Source: Amycolatopsis bullii (lineage in GTDB: Bacteria > Actinomycetota > Actinomycetes > Mycobacteriales > Pseudonocardiaceae). From it: a stretch of DNA of 64,000 nucleotides. The notes beneath the pieces were generated by a model, which saw only the letters and a program-made list of their open reading frames with translations, was not told where the DNA came from and made no database searches. This document shows positions 34,777-44,681 of this stretch, piece by piece; position 1 is the first letter of the stretch; every line of letters starts with the position of its first letter. Location: the NCBI RefSeq assembly GCF_014654205.1, contig NZ_BNAW01000041.1, positions 20,509-84,508 of the forward strand. The letters run 5' to 3'. The position numbers and the translations under genes are program-made.

Positions 34777-35650
34777 GCGGCCAGTCTGCCAGCGAAAGCC
34801 CGGTGATGCGGTGGTACGCCTCGATGTACCGGTCGCGCGTGGCCGTCACCACTTCGGGTGGCAACGGCGGCAGCGCGGACACGCAGTCCCAGCCGGACGC
34901 CGGGTCGACCAGCCAGTCGCGCACGTGCTGCTTATCGAACGACGGCTGCGGGACGCCGGGCTGGTGACCGTCGGCGAGCCAGTAGCGTGCCGAATCCGGC
35001 GTCAGCAGCTCGTCGGCGAGCACCAGGCCGCCGTCGCGGCCGATGCCGAATTCGAACTTCGTGTCGGCCAGCAGCAGGCCCTGCTCGGCCGCGCGCGCCG
35101 CGCCCCGGCGGTACAGCTCCAGGGACGCCTCCCGGACCTCTTCGGCGAGCGCGCGGCCGAGCACCGACACGCAGGTGTCGAAGTCGATGTTCTCGTCCTT
35201 CTCCCCCGGCAGCGCCTTGGTGGACGGCGTGAAGATCGGCTCGGGCAGCCGCGCCGACTCGGCCAGGCCGGGCGGCAGCGCCAGCCCGCACACCTGCCCG
35301 GACCGGCGGTAGTCGGCGTACCCGCGGCCGGTGAGGTAGCCGCGCACGACCGCCTCCACCGGCAGCATGTCGAGCCGCTCGACCAGCAGCGCGCGGCCGC
35401 GGACGGACTCGGGGATCAGCGGCCCCTCGCAGGTCACGAGGTGGTTCGGGAGGACGTCGGCGAGCTCGCGGAACCAGAACACGCTCATCGCGGTGAGCAC
35501 GCGGCCCTTGCCGGGGACCGGCGTGGGGAAGACGCGTTCGAACGCGGAGATGCGGTCGGAGGCGACGACCAGCAGGTGGTCGCCGCCCACGGCGTAGAGG
35601 TCGCGGACCTTGCCCGTGGCGAGCCGTTCGAGGGTGGGGAGGGGTGTCAC
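34646..35650 (-). CDS. purC: SAICAR synthase with a C-terminal extension
   Basis: 334 residues; condenses CAIR with aspartate in step 7 of purine synthesis. Diagnostic stretches are GKVRDLYAVGGDHLLVVASD, SDRISAFERVFPTPVPGKGR, PVEAVVRGYLTGRGYADYR and ADTKFEFGIGRDGGLVLADE. Homologues usually stop near YHRITGLSLADWPRDP. Here the frame runs on for about 37 more residues through the start of the FMN reductase gene. Either the native stop has been lost or this is a long same-strand overlap. GTG start at 35650, divergent from the SAM hydrolase gene. Confidence 0.9.
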   Translation of the reverse strand: MTPLPTLERLATGKVRDLYAVGGDHLLVVASDRISAFERVFPTPVPGKGRVLTAMSVFWFRELADVLPNHLVTCEGPLIPESVRGRALLVERLDMLPVEAVVRGYLTGRGYADYRRSGQVCGLALPPGLAESARLPEPIFTPSTKALPGEKDENIDFDTCVSVLGRALAEEVREASLELYRRGAARAAEQGLLLADTKFEFGIGRDGGLVLADELLTPDSARYWLADGHQPGVPQPSFDKQHVRDWLVDPASGWDCVSALPPLPPEVVTATRDRYIEAYHRITGLSLADWPRDPADLRQPASRLGQCGGAGDRRDPHREQDVHRPRRPAALQPR

Positions 35651-35697
35651 GCACCGAACCCTAACGCGCACCCTCCGCCACCATGGATGATGCTGGC

Positions 35698-36504
35698 ATG
35701 GCGTACGACTGGATCTCGGTGACGACCGACTACGGCCTGCGCGACGGCTTCGTGGCGGCCTGCCACGGCGTGATCGCGCGGCTCGCACCCGCGGTGCGGG
35801 TGATCGACGTGACCCACGAAGTGCCGCCCCAGGACATCCGGCACGGGGCGATGGCGCTGGCCCAGACCGTCCCCTACCTGCCGGAGTCGGTGCACGTGGC
35901 CGTGGTCGACCCCGGTGTCGGCACCGCCCGGCTCGGCGTGGTCGTCGTCGCGGAGGACGGGCTGCTGGTCGGGCCGGACAACGGCCTGCTGCTGCCGGCC
36001 GCGCAGGCCCTCGGCGGGGTCCGGGCGGCCTACGAGCTCGCCGAGCCGTCGCTGCGGCTGCCGGCGACGTCGGCGACGTTCCACGGGCGGGACGTCTTCG
36101 CGCCCGCGGCCGCGCACCTGGCGCTGGGCGTCGCGCCGTCGGACTTCGGCGACCCGGTGGACGGCCTGGTCGCGATGCCGGAGCCGTTCGTGGCCGCGTT
36201 CCCGGGGAAGCTCGTGTCGGAGGTGCTGACGGTCGACCACTTCGGCAACGTCCAGCTGGCCGCGACCCCGGCGGACCTCGAGCTCTCGGGCCTGTCCGGC
36301 GCGGTGACCGTGCACAGCGAGCGGGTGGCGGTGTCCACGGTGCTCGGACGGACCTTCGCCGACGTGCCCGCCGGCGCTTCGGTGCTCTACACCGACTCGG
36401 CGGGACGGCTCGCCGTCGCCGTGAACGGCGGCTCCGCGGCGGCCGTGCTCGGGCTCGGGCCGGCCCAGGAGTGCACGATCACCTCGTCGCCGACGGCGAC
36501 CTGA
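35698..36504 (+). CDS. SAM hydroxide adenosyltransferase (SAM hydrolase, DUF62)
   Basis: 268 residues. ISVTTDYGLRDGFVAACHGV and VDPGVGTARLGVVVVAEDGL are the core motifs of the fluorinase/chlorinase/SAM-hydrolase family; the conserved Asp of the DYG motif and PDNGLL are present. These enzymes split SAM into adenosine and methionine with water as nucleophile. The fluorinase-specific insertion loop was not seen, so the hydrolase reading is preferred. Its 3' end overlaps the convergent MOSC gene by 118 bases. ATG 35698. Confidence 0.82.
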   Translation: MAYDWISVTTDYGLRDGFVAACHGVIARLAPAVRVIDVTHEVPPQDIRHGAMALAQTVPYLPESVHVAVVDPGVGTARLGVVVVAEDGLLVGPDNGLLLPAAQALGGVRAAYELAEPSLRLPATSATFHGRDVFAPAAAHLALGVAPSDFGDPVDGLVAMPEPFVAAFPGKLVSEVLTVDHFGNVQLAATPADLELSGLSGAVTVHSERVAVSTVLGRTFADVPAGASVLYTDSAGRLAVAVNGGSAAAVLGLGPAQECTITSSPTAT

Positions 36505-37268
36505 CCCGGGTGCAGCACCGCGGCCTTCATCCCGAAGACGACGCCGCCCCGCGGGGCACGCCGGTAGGTCGCGAGGGTGCGGATCGGCTCGGGACCGGCC
36601 TTCGCGCCGGTCTCCTGGTCGATCATCGGGACCTGGCAGCGGACGCACTGCTCCGCGTACCCGATCCTCGCGGTGCCGACGGTCAGTTCGCGGGCGTCGT
36701 CTTCGCGGTGGGGTTCGGCCCAGCCGGCGATGACGATGTTGGGGCGGAAGCGATCCATCGGGACGGGCTCGCCCTGCCCGGCGGCGATCCGTTCGTTCAG
36801 GGTGTCCAAAGAGGACTCCGAGGCGACGAGCAGCGCGTGCCCGTCGGGAAAGGCGGCCGCACCCGGGGTCTCGCCGCCGGTGACGCGGTGGTGGTCGGGG
36901 GTGAGGCCGATCAGTTCGGCGGGCCGGCCGAGCAGGCCGGAGAACCACTCGTCGGCTCGGGGGTCTTGCCGGACGCCTTCGCCGTCCCACCCGGCCATCG
37001 ACACCGGGCGTCGCGGGCCGTCGCGCCGGATGCCGACGACGAGGTCTTCACGGCCGGGAGCGGACAGCGCGAGCCGGTCGCCGAGCACCCGCGGCCGGAC
37101 GGTCGCCATGACCGGGTGCGGCCGCTGGGTGAGGATCTCGCTGTCCGGGGTGATGACCTGGAAGACGCGGTCGTTCGGGAGCCCGGTGAGGGTCACCTCG
37201 GCGGCCGGCACGTCGATGCCCGCGCAGGACTTGACCGGGTAGTACGTCAGCCGAGCGATTCTCGCCAT
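36387..37268 (-). CDS. MOSC domain-containing protein
   Basis: 293 residues. N-terminal MOSC beta-barrel domain opens IARLTYYPVKSCAGIDVPAA; the MOSC core has EQCVRCQVPMIDQETG, with the first Cys positioned to bind molybdenum as in the mARC/YcbX group. RFRPNIVIAGWAEPHREDDA is also typical. It probably reduces N-oxygenated substrates or moves sulfur, with partner reductases not in the window. The last 20 or so residues past VAVGDEVIVHSW are an extension overlapping the SAM hydrolase gene. Confidence 0.85.
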   Translation of the reverse strand: MARIARLTYYPVKSCAGIDVPAAEVTLTGLPNDRVFQVITPDSEILTQRPHPVMATVRPRVLGDRLALSAPGREDLVVGIRRDGPRRPVSMAGWDGEGVRQDPRADEWFSGLLGRPAELIGLTPDHHRVTGGETPGAAAFPDGHALLVASESSLDTLNERIAAGQGEPVPMDRFRPNIVIAGWAEPHREDDARELTVGTARIGYAEQCVRCQVPMIDQETGAKAGPEPIRTLATYRRAPRGGVVFGMKAAVLHPGQVAVGDEVIVHSWAGPSPSTAAAEPPFTATASRPAESV

Positions 37269-37330
37269 CTCCGCAGGTTACCCGGGCTGCCGCCGCCGAA
37301 GCGTGCTCTTTTCAGAGCACCCTGCAAGTT

Positions 37331-38067
<737 letters not shown>

Positions 38068-38071
<4 letters not shown>

Positions 38072-38832
38072 GAGGGGACCTTTCCGCTGGCGACCAGGTC
38101 CAGCTCGTCTCCGTCGCCCGGCTCGTCGGCGCGCACCTTGCGGCCGGTCCGGAGCTTCTTGTCGATGTAGTTGACCAGGTGCGTCAGCGGCACGGTGATC
38201 ACCAGGAAGAACACGCCCGCCGCGACCAGCGGGGACAGGTTGCCGGTGTTCGCCGCGAGGTCCTGGCCGATCCGGAACAGCTCGCGCTGCCCGGACAGCA
38301 GGCCGAGCACGTACACCAGGCTGGAGTCCTTGACCAGCGCGATGAACTGGTTCACCAGCGCCGGCAGCACCCGCCGGACACCCTGGGGGATGATCACCAG
38401 CAGCATCGCCTTGGTGTAGCTCAGCCCGAGCGCCCGGCTGGCTTCCATCTGCCCCTTGTCGACGCTCTGGATGCCGGACCGGAAGATCTCGCCGATGTAG
38501 GCGGCCGCGATCAGCGACAGCGCCAGGATGCCCATCGGGTACGGGTTCGTGCCGACGACGTCCCGCGCGAGCGTGCCGAGGCCCTGGCCGATCAGCAGGA
38601 TCGTCAGGATCGCCGGCAGCCCGCGGAAGATGTCGGTGTACACCCGCGCGGGCCAGCGCAGCCACCACTTGGTGGACAGGCCCATGACGGCCAGCACCAT
38701 GCCCACCACCGTGCCGATCAGCGCCGAGGACACCGACAGGATCAGCGTGTTCAGCAGGCCGGTCTTCAGCAGATCCGGCAGGACTTGGGAAATGTAGTCC
38801 CAACTGAGGAACGTGTTGATAAAATCGTCCAT
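38068..38832 (-). CDS. Polar amino acid ABC transporter permease
   Basis: 254 residues, one HisM/GlnP-type permease with about five helices. The ATPase-contact EAA loop is IQSVDKGQMEASRALGLSYT. N terminus MDDFINTFLSWDYISQVLPD is typical of the family. It is the only permease gene of the operon and probably works as a homodimer. It lies between the binding-protein genes and the ATPase gene. Confidence 0.92.
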
Positions 38833-38838
38833 TGTGGA

Positions 38839-39618
38839 CTACTGCCCCGGCTTGAACTCGGCGGGCACCGGCGCGGTGGGCTCGAACTGGTCGTGCACCT
38901 TGACCCAGGTGCCGTCCGCGATGACCTTCTTGAGGCCGTCGTTGATCTTGTCGATCAGCTCGGTGTTGCCCTTCTTGAACGCGAACCCGTGCGGGATGGT
39001 CGTGGTGATCGCCTTGGTCACCTTGAGCTTCGCGTCGGCGTTGTTCTTCGCGTAGTCCTCGGCGGTGGCCTGGTCGAACACCGCGCCGTCGATCGCGCCG
39101 GTCTTGAGGGCGTTGAGGGCGGCAGCGTCGTTGGGGAACCGGACGGCCTGCGCGGTCGGCGCGTTCGTGCCGAGCCAGGTGTCCGAGACCGTGCCCTGGA
39201 CGACGCCGACCCGCTTGCCGGACAGGGAGGTCTCGTCGGTGATGCCCGCGGTTTCCTTGGCTTCGATGCCGAGGGCCTGGTAGTTGTACGGGGCCGAGAA
39301 GTCGACCGTCTTCTTGCGGGCGTCGGTCTGCGAGATCGCCGAACTGCCGATGTCGAACGTGCCGTTGGCGACCTGGCCGAGCAGCGCCGAGAACTCGGTC
39401 GCGGCGAACTCCAGCTTCAGGCCCTCCTTGGCCGCGATGGCCTTCAGCAGCTCGTTGTCGAAGCCGGTGTAGTTGCCGTTCTCCTGGTAGGCGTTCGGCT
39501 TCGAGTCGCTCAGCGTGCCGACGCGCAGGGTCTTCCCGCCGCCGCTGTCCGAGCCGCCGCACGCCGTGAGCGCGGCCAGCAGGGTCGCGGTGAGCGCCGT
39601 GACCAGTGTCTTCTTCAT
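38839..39618 (-). CDS. Amino acid ABC transporter substrate-binding lipoprotein, paralogue 1
   Basis: 259 residues with a lipoprotein signal (MKKTLVTALTATLLAALTAC, lipobox LTAC). SBP-bac-3 domain: LRVGTLSDSKPNAYQENGNY, YTGFDNELLKAIAAKEGLKL, GSSAISQTDARKKTVDFSAP. It binds a polar or basic amino acid outside the membrane and delivers it to the permease encoded next. Nearly identical in its ligand-contact segments to paralogue 2. Third of three tandem binding-protein genes in transcription order. Confidence 0.92.
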   Translation of the reverse strand: MKKTLVTALTATLLAALTACGGSDSGGGKTLRVGTLSDSKPNAYQENGNYTGFDNELLKAIAAKEGLKLEFAATEFSALLGQVANGTFDIGSSAISQTDARKKTVDFSAPYNYQALGIEAKETAGITDETSLSGKRVGVVQGTVSDTWLGTNAPTAQAVRFPNDAAALNALKTGAIDGAVFDQATAEDYAKNNADAKLKVTKAITTTIPHGFAFKKGNTELIDKINDGLKKVIADGTWVKVHDQFEPTAPVPAEFKPGQ

Positions 39619-39625
39619 GCTTCTC

Positions 39626-40390
39626 CTAACCCTGGAACCCGGCCGGCACCGGAGCGGTCGGCAGGAACTGCTGGTGCAGCTTAAGCCAGGTCCCGTCGGA
39701 GATCACCTGCTTGAGCCCGTCGTTGATCTTGCCGAGCAGCTCGGCATTGCCCTTCTTCACCGCGAAACCGTGCGGCACGTCCGTGACGAAGCTCTTCACG
39801 ACGACCAGCTTGGCGTCCGGGTTGTCGGTGACGTTCTTCTCGGCAATGGACTGGTCCAGGATGTACGCGTCGACCGCGCCGCTCTTCAGCGCGGTCAGCG
39901 CGGCGGCGTAGTCCGGGAAGCGCACGGCCTGGGCGCTCGGCACGGTGCCGGTCAGCCAGTGGTCGCCGACGGTCGCCTGGATGACGGCGACGCGCTTGCC
40001 GGCGAGGCCCTTCTCGTCGGTGACCGGCGTGCCCTGCTTGGCCTGGATGCTCATCGTTTCGAAGTCGTAGGCCGCGGAGAAGTCGACCGTCTTCTTGCGC
40101 TCGTCGGTCTGCGCGATCGCCGAGCTGGCGATGTCGTAGCGGCCCGACGCGACCTGCCCGAGCAGCGCGGAGAAGTCGGTCGCGGCGAACTCCAGCTTCA
40201 GGTTCTGCTTGGCCGCGATGGCCTTGAGCAGCTCGTTGTCGAAGCCGGTGTAGTTGCCGTCCTTGAGATAGATGTTCGGCGGGGCGTCGCTCAGGGTGCC
40301 CACGCGCAGCGTCGAGGAAGCGCTGTCCGAACCGCCGCACGCGGTCAGCGTCAGGACGGCGGCCAGCACGGTGACGATCAGCTTCTTCAT
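39626..40390 (-). CDS. Amino acid ABC transporter substrate-binding lipoprotein, paralogue 2
   Basis: 254 residues from the ATG at 40390 (MKKLIVTVLAAVLTLTAC, lipobox LTAC). It has the same fold and motifs as paralogue 1, with NYTGFDNELLKAIAAKQNLK, ALLGQVASGRYDIASSAIAQ and FSAAYDFETMSIQAKQGTP. The most visible differences are around the hinge strand and the region of residues 140-175, where ligand specificity would be set. The ATG lies one base past the stop of paralogue 3. Confidence 0.92.
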   Translation of the reverse strand: MKKLIVTVLAAVLTLTACGGSDSASSTLRVGTLSDAPPNIYLKDGNYTGFDNELLKAIAAKQNLKLEFAATDFSALLGQVASGRYDIASSAIAQTDERKKTVDFSAAYDFETMSIQAKQGTPVTDEKGLAGKRVAVIQATVGDHWLTGTVPSAQAVRFPDYAAALTALKSGAVDAYILDQSIAEKNVTDNPDAKLVVVKSFVTDVPHGFAVKKGNAELLGKINDGLKQVISDGTWLKLHQQFLPTAPVPAGFQG

Positions 40391-40391
40391 G

Positions 40392-41216
40392 TCACGCACC
40401 CAGGTTCTTCACGGGCAGGCCGGGGCCACCCTGCTGGAGTTCCTTCGACAGCGGGGTGTTCTTGTAGAACTGCCCGTAGATGCGGGCGACCGTGCCGTCC
40501 GCAATGGCCTTCGCGAGACCGTCGTTGAGCTTGTTCAGCAGGTCGGTGTTCTTCTTCGCCACCGCGAACGCCGACGGCGTGTCCTTGTCCTCGACCGTGT
40601 ACCCGAGCTCCAGCGGGACGGCCGGGTTCTGGTCCAGGTACTTCTGCCCGATGTCCTGTGGCACGACCCAGCCGTCGAGGGTGCCGTTCTTCAGCTGCGC
40701 GAAGCCCGCGTTGTAGTCCGGGAAGCGGACGACCTGGGCTCCGGCGACCTTGCCCGCGAACTCGTCCTGCACCGAGCCCTGGACCACGCCGAGCCGCTTG
40801 CCGCCCAGCGCGGCGACGTCCTTCAGGTTCGCGCCCTTCGCCGTGACGACCGTGGTGAAGCCGGTGTTGTAGCCGTTGGAGAAGGCGACCGTCTTCTTGC
40901 GCGCCTCGGTGCTGGAGATCGTCGAGCTGCCGATGTCGAACTTGCCGCCGGCGACACCGGCGAGCAGGCTGGAGAACTCGGTGCCGACGAACTCGACCTC
41001 GAAGCCTTCACGCTGGGCGATGTCGCGCAGCAGCTCGTTGTCGTAGCCGGTGAACCGGCCGTTCTCCAGGTAGATCGACGGCGGGGCGTCGCTCAGCGTC
41101 CCGACGCGGAGGGTCTGCCCCGCGGCCGGGCTGCCCGAGCCACCGCAGGCGGCCAGGGTCAGCGTCAGCGCGCCCGCGGTGACGGCCGCGGCGATTTTCG
41201 ACAGCGTGGATCTCAT
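40392..41216 (-). CDS. Amino acid ABC transporter substrate-binding lipoprotein, paralogue 3
   Basis: 274 residues, lipoprotein signal MRSTLSKIAAAVTAGALTLT with lipobox LAAC. It is the most diverged of the three: SIYLENGRFTGYDNELLRDI, VGTEFSSLLAGVAGGKFDIG, SSTISSTEARKKTVAFSNGY. First gene of the operon, so its promoter at 41217-41367 should drive the other four genes. It is slightly longer, with a KELQQGGPGLPVKNLGA tail. Confidence 0.92.
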   Translation of the reverse strand: MRSTLSKIAAAVTAGALTLTLAACGGSGSPAAGQTLRVGTLSDAPPSIYLENGRFTGYDNELLRDIAQREGFEVEFVGTEFSSLLAGVAGGKFDIGSSTISSTEARKKTVAFSNGYNTGFTTVVTAKGANLKDVAALGGKRLGVVQGSVQDEFAGKVAGAQVVRFPDYNAGFAQLKNGTLDGWVVPQDIGQKYLDQNPAVPLELGYTVEDKDTPSAFAVAKKNTDLLNKLNDGLAKAIADGTVARIYGQFYKNTPLSKELQQGGPGLPVKNLGA

Positions 41217-41259
41217 CGCTTCTTCCAGAGGTTGGCGCGCCCAGGGCGCGAGGAAAGCA

Positions 41260-41288
41260 CGTCAGGTCACTGGGTAAACGTCCTGACG
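41260..41288. promoter_or_regulatory. Inverted repeat before the amino acid ABC operon
   Basis: CGTCAGG (41260-41266) and CCTGACG (41282-41288) form 7-base arms around a 15-base spacer. It lies 44 bases upstream of the first binding-protein gene and about 80 bases after the purB stop. It could be an operator or a weak purB terminator. Confidence 0.4.
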
Positions 41289-41367
41289 CTCCGGTTTCGT
41301 GCGATCGAGATTAGGGATTTCGCCCGTTCGTGTGGATTCGTTCCACTCTGTGGACGGGTGCGTCAGC

Positions 41368-42795
41368 TCACAGGATCGGCTGCGGCACGTACCCCGCAGC
41401 TTCGGGGAACCGCGCGAGAACCTCGGCGACGCGCTCGGCCACCTGCGTGACCTGCCGCCCGGCCGTGCCGGTGAACGAAATCCGGTCGGCGAGGAGTTTG
41501 TCCAGCTCACCGCGGTCCAGCGGGATGCGCTCGTCGGCGGCGAACCGGTCGAGCAGGTCGTTTTCCGCGCGGCCTTCGCGCATCTCGAGCGCGACGGCGA
41601 CCGCGTGCTCCTTGATGGCTTCGTGGGCCGTCTCACGCCCGACGCCGGCGCGGACCGACGCCATGAGCACCTTCGTCGTGGTGAGGAACGGCAGATAGCG
41701 ATCGAGCTCACGCTCGATCACCGCCGGGAAGGCGCCGAACTCGGCGAGCACGGTGAGGAACGTCTCCAGCAGGCCGTCGAGCGCGAAGAAGGCGTCCGGC
41801 AGCGCGACGCGGCGGACGACCGAGTCGGAGACGTCGCCTTCGTTCCACTGGTCGCCGGCCAGCTCGCCGATCATCGAGAGGTAACCGCGCAGCACGACGG
41901 CGAGGCCGTTCACGCGCTCGCAGGAGCGGGTGTTCATCTTGTGCGGCATGGCCGACGAGCCCACCTGGCCGGGCTTGAAGCCCTCGGTGACCAGCTCGTG
42001 GCCCGCCATCAGCCGGATCGTCTTGGCCAGGCTCGACGGCGCCGCGGCGAGCTGGACCACAGTGGACAGCACGTCGAAGTCGAGCGAGCGCGGGTACACC
42101 TGGCCGACGCTGACGAACCGCCGGTTGAAGCCGAGGTGCTGCGTCACGCGGTCCTCGAGCTGGTCCAAAGTGGACTCGTCGCCGAGCAGGTCGAGCATGT
42201 CCTGCGCGGTGCCGACCGGGCCCTTGATGCCGCGCAGCGGGTACCGCTCGATGAGGTTGTCGAGCCGCTCGAAGGCGACCAGCAGCTCGTCGGCCGCGGT
42301 GGCGAACCGCTTGCCGAGGGTGGTGGCCTGCGCGGCGACGTTGTGCGAGCGCCCGGCCATCACGGTGTCGGCGTGCTCGACGGCGAGGGCGGCCAGCCGG
42401 GCCAGCACCGCGGCGACGCGGGTTCGCACCAGCTCGAGGGAACGGAGCAGCTGGAGCTGCTCGACGTTCTCGGTGAGGTCACGCGAGGTCATGCCCTTGT
42501 GGATGTGCTCGTGGCCGGCGAGGTCGCTGAACTCCTCGATCCGCGCCTTGACGTCGTGCCGGGTGACGCGCTCGCGGGCGGCGATCGAATCCAGCCGCAC
42601 GTCCTCGAGCACGCGCTCATAAGCCTCGATCACCCCGTCGGGCACCTCGACGCCGAGGTCCTTCTGCGCCTTGAGGACGGCGAGCCAGAGCTGCCGTTCC
42701 AGGACGACCTTCTGCTCCGGGGACCAGAGCGAGACCAGCTCCGCCGAGGCGTAGCGGGCGGCGAGCACGTTCGGAATGCGGGGCTTGTCCGTCAC
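41368..42795 (-). CDS. purB: Adenylosuccinate lyase
   Basis: 475 residues. It splits SAICAR to AICAR and adenylosuccinate to AMP, both with release of fumarate. Family signature GSSAMPHKMNTRSCERVNGL contains the catalytic flexible-loop Ser, with VMAGRSHNVAAQATTLGKRF and TSRDLTENVEQLQLLR (substrate-binding) upstream. The GTG at 42795 gives VTDKPRIPNVLAARYASAEL, the expected N terminus. It is not clustered with other purine genes; purC is about 6 kb away. Confidence 0.95.
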   Translation of the reverse strand: MTDKPRIPNVLAARYASAELVSLWSPEQKVVLERQLWLAVLKAQKDLGVEVPDGVIEAYERVLEDVRLDSIAARERVTRHDVKARIEEFSDLAGHEHIHKGMTSRDLTENVEQLQLLRSLELVRTRVAAVLARLAALAVEHADTVMAGRSHNVAAQATTLGKRFATAADELLVAFERLDNLIERYPLRGIKGPVGTAQDMLDLLGDESTLDQLEDRVTQHLGFNRRFVSVGQVYPRSLDFDVLSTVVQLAAAPSSLAKTIRLMAGHELVTEGFKPGQVGSSAMPHKMNTRSCERVNGLAVVLRGYLSMIGELAGDQWNEGDVSDSVVRRVALPDAFFALDGLLETFLTVLAEFGAFPAVIERELDRYLPFLTTTKVLMASVRAGVGRETAHEAIKEHAVAVALEMREGRAENDLLDRFAADERIPLDRGELDKLLADRISFTGTAGRQVTQVAERVAEVLARFPEAAGYVPQPIL

Positions 42796-42841
42796 GCCCT
42801 CACGATACCTGCGCAGGTCAGCGCGCTGACGGCCCGGGGTT

Positions 42842-43987
42842 TCACCACTCGGCGAAGCTCCCGTCGTCGTGGCGCCAGATCGGTGAGCGCCAGGCGTGCC
42901 CGGCCTCGTCCGCCCGGCGCACGGCTTCTTCGTCGACCTCGATGCCGAGTCCGGGGCCGAGCGGGCGGGCCGCGTAGCCGTCCTGGAAGGCGAAGACCGA
43001 CGGATCCGTGAGGTACACGTGCTCGCGTCCCTCGTGGTAGTGCATGCCCACACTTTGTTCCTGGATCAGGAAGTTCGGGGTCGCGAAGGCGACCTGCAGC
43101 GACGCCGCCAGCGAAATCGGGCCCAGCGGGCAGTGCGGCGCCAGCGAAGCGCCGTACACCTCGGCCAGCGCCCCGATCCGCCGCAACTCCGAGATGCCGC
43201 CGGCGTGCGACGGGTCGGGCTGCACCACCGCGACCCCGGCGTCGAGCACCGGCTTGAACTCCCAGCGCGAGTAGAGCCGCTCGCCGAGCGCGATCGGCAC
43301 CGTGGAGGCTTCGACGACCGCGCGCAGCGCGTCGCCCTGGATCTCCGGCAGCACCGGCTCCTCGACGAACATCGGCTGGACGTCCTCCAGCAGCCGCACC
43401 AGCCGGCGCGCCATCGCGGGCGAGACGCGGCCGTGGAAGTCGATGGCGAGGTCGCGGTGCGGGCCGAGCGCCTCCCGCGCTTCCCAGGCGCGCGCCACCG
43501 CCGCGTCGGCCTCGGCCGGCGACGCGATCGCCGTCAGCGGGCCGGCGACGTTCATCTTCACCGCGGTGAACCCGGCCTCGACCTGGGCGGCCACCGCTTC
43601 CCGGATGCCGGCGGGCCGGTCGCCGCCGACCCAGCTGTAGACGCGGACGCGGTCGCGGACCGGCCCGCCGAGCAGCTCGTGCACCGGCGCGTTGCGGACC
43701 TTGCCCGTGATGTCCCACAGCGCGTGGTCGAACCCGGCCAGCGCGCTGGAAAGCACCGGGCCGCCGCGGTAGAAGCCGCCGCGGCGCAGGACCTGCCAGT
43801 GGTCCTCGATGCGCAGCGGGTCCTGGCCGATGAGCAGTTCGGACAGCTCGTGCACGGCCGCGCGGACGGTCTCCGCGCGGCCCTCGACCACGGGTTCGCC
43901 CCAGCCGCTGATCCCCTCGTCCGTGCTGACCTTGACGAACAGCCAGCGCGGCGCGACCAGGAACGTCTCGATGGCGGTGATCTTCAC
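42842..43987 (-). CDS. dgoD: D-galactonate dehydratase-like enolase superfamily enzyme
   Basis: 381 residues. Enolase-superfamily barrel with Mg ligands in LAIDFHGRVSPAMA (Asp), MFVEEPVLPE (Glu) and IALGERLYSRWEF (Glu), and the catalytic His in LAPHCPLGPISLAA. The N terminus MKITAIETFLVAPRWLFVKV and GEPVVEGRAETVRAAV match DgoD: it dehydrates D-galactonate to 2-keto-3-deoxygalactonate. A close mandelate-racemase relative with another sugar acid cannot be excluded. It is followed upstream on the strand by the SDR gene and faces the aldolase gene, all in one sugar acid cluster. Confidence 0.85.
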   Translation of the reverse strand: MKITAIETFLVAPRWLFVKVSTDEGISGWGEPVVEGRAETVRAAVHELSELLIGQDPLRIEDHWQVLRRGGFYRGGPVLSSALAGFDHALWDITGKVRNAPVHELLGGPVRDRVRVYSWVGGDRPAGIREAVAAQVEAGFTAVKMNVAGPLTAIASPAEADAAVARAWEAREALGPHRDLAIDFHGRVSPAMARRLVRLLEDVQPMFVEEPVLPEIQGDALRAVVEASTVPIALGERLYSRWEFKPVLDAGVAVVQPDPSHAGGISELRRIGALAEVYGASLAPHCPLGPISLAASLQVAFATPNFLIQEQSVGMHYHEGREHVYLTDPSVFAFQDGYAARPLGPGLGIEVDEEAVRRADEAGHAWRSPIWRHDDGSFAEW

Positions 43988-44003
43988 CCGGGTACTCCTG
44001 TTT

Positions 44004-44681
44004 CTACGCGGAATCCTTGGCGGCGGACCAGCCGCCGTCGACGGTCAGTTCGGCGCCGGTGACGAACGACGCGGCGGGCGAGAGCAGGAACGCGATCACG
44101 TTCGCCACCTCGGCCGGGTCGCCGAGGCGGCCCGCCGGCGTCGCCCGCGCGCTGCGTTCCCGGTCCGCCGTCGAGATGCGGTTCCACGCCTCGGTGAGCA
44201 CCGGACCCGGCAGCACGGAGTTGACCCGCACCTCGGGCGCGTACTCGACGGCCAGCTGGCGGGCCAGCGCGACGAGCGCACCCTTGCTCGCGGCGTACGC
44301 GGGGTGGCCCGGCAGTCCGAAGTGGGCGTGCACGGACGAGACCAGCACGATCGCGCCACGCCGTTCTCGCAGCGACGGCAGGCAGGCCCGCACGGCGAGG
44401 TAGGTGCCGGTCAGGTTGACGTCGAGCTGGCGTTGCCACTCGGCCCGGTCGATTTCGTGCAGCGGCCCGGCGCTGGGGACGTAGGCGTTGCTGACCAGCG
44501 CGTCCACCTCGCCGATGTCGGCCCAGGTCGCTTCGTCGGCCACCGAACCCCGGATCGGCGTGACACCCTCGGGCAGTTCGGCGATGTCCACGCCCAGTAC
44601 CCGGTAGCCGTCGTCGATGAGCTTTCGCGCGGTCGCCGCCCCGATCCCGGACGCCGCTCCGGTCACCACCGCTGTCGGCAT
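44004..44681 (-). CDS. SDR-family oxidoreductase
   Basis: 225 residues, classical short-chain dehydrogenase: VVTGAASGIGAATARKL (cofactor motif TGxxxGIG), VSNAYVPSAGP (NAG-like position), active-site Ser in VLVSSVHAH and YAASKGALVALARQLAVEYA (YxxxK), RVNSVLPGPVLTEAW. In the sugar acid cluster it may oxidise an aldose such as galactose or fucose to the lactone used by the lactonase, or act on a keto sugar. It sits upstream of dgoD on the same strand and is divergent from the aldolase gene. Confidence 0.85.
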   Translation of the reverse strand: MPTAVVTGAASGIGAATARKLIDDGYRVLGVDIAELPEGVTPIRGSVADEATWADIGEVDALVSNAYVPSAGPLHEIDRAEWQRQLDVNLTGTYLAVRACLPSLRERRGAIVLVSSVHAHFGLPGHPAYAASKGALVALARQLAVEYAPEVRVNSVLPGPVLTEAWNRISTADRERSARATPAGRLGDPAEVANVIAFLLSPAASFVTGAELTVDGGWSAAKDSA

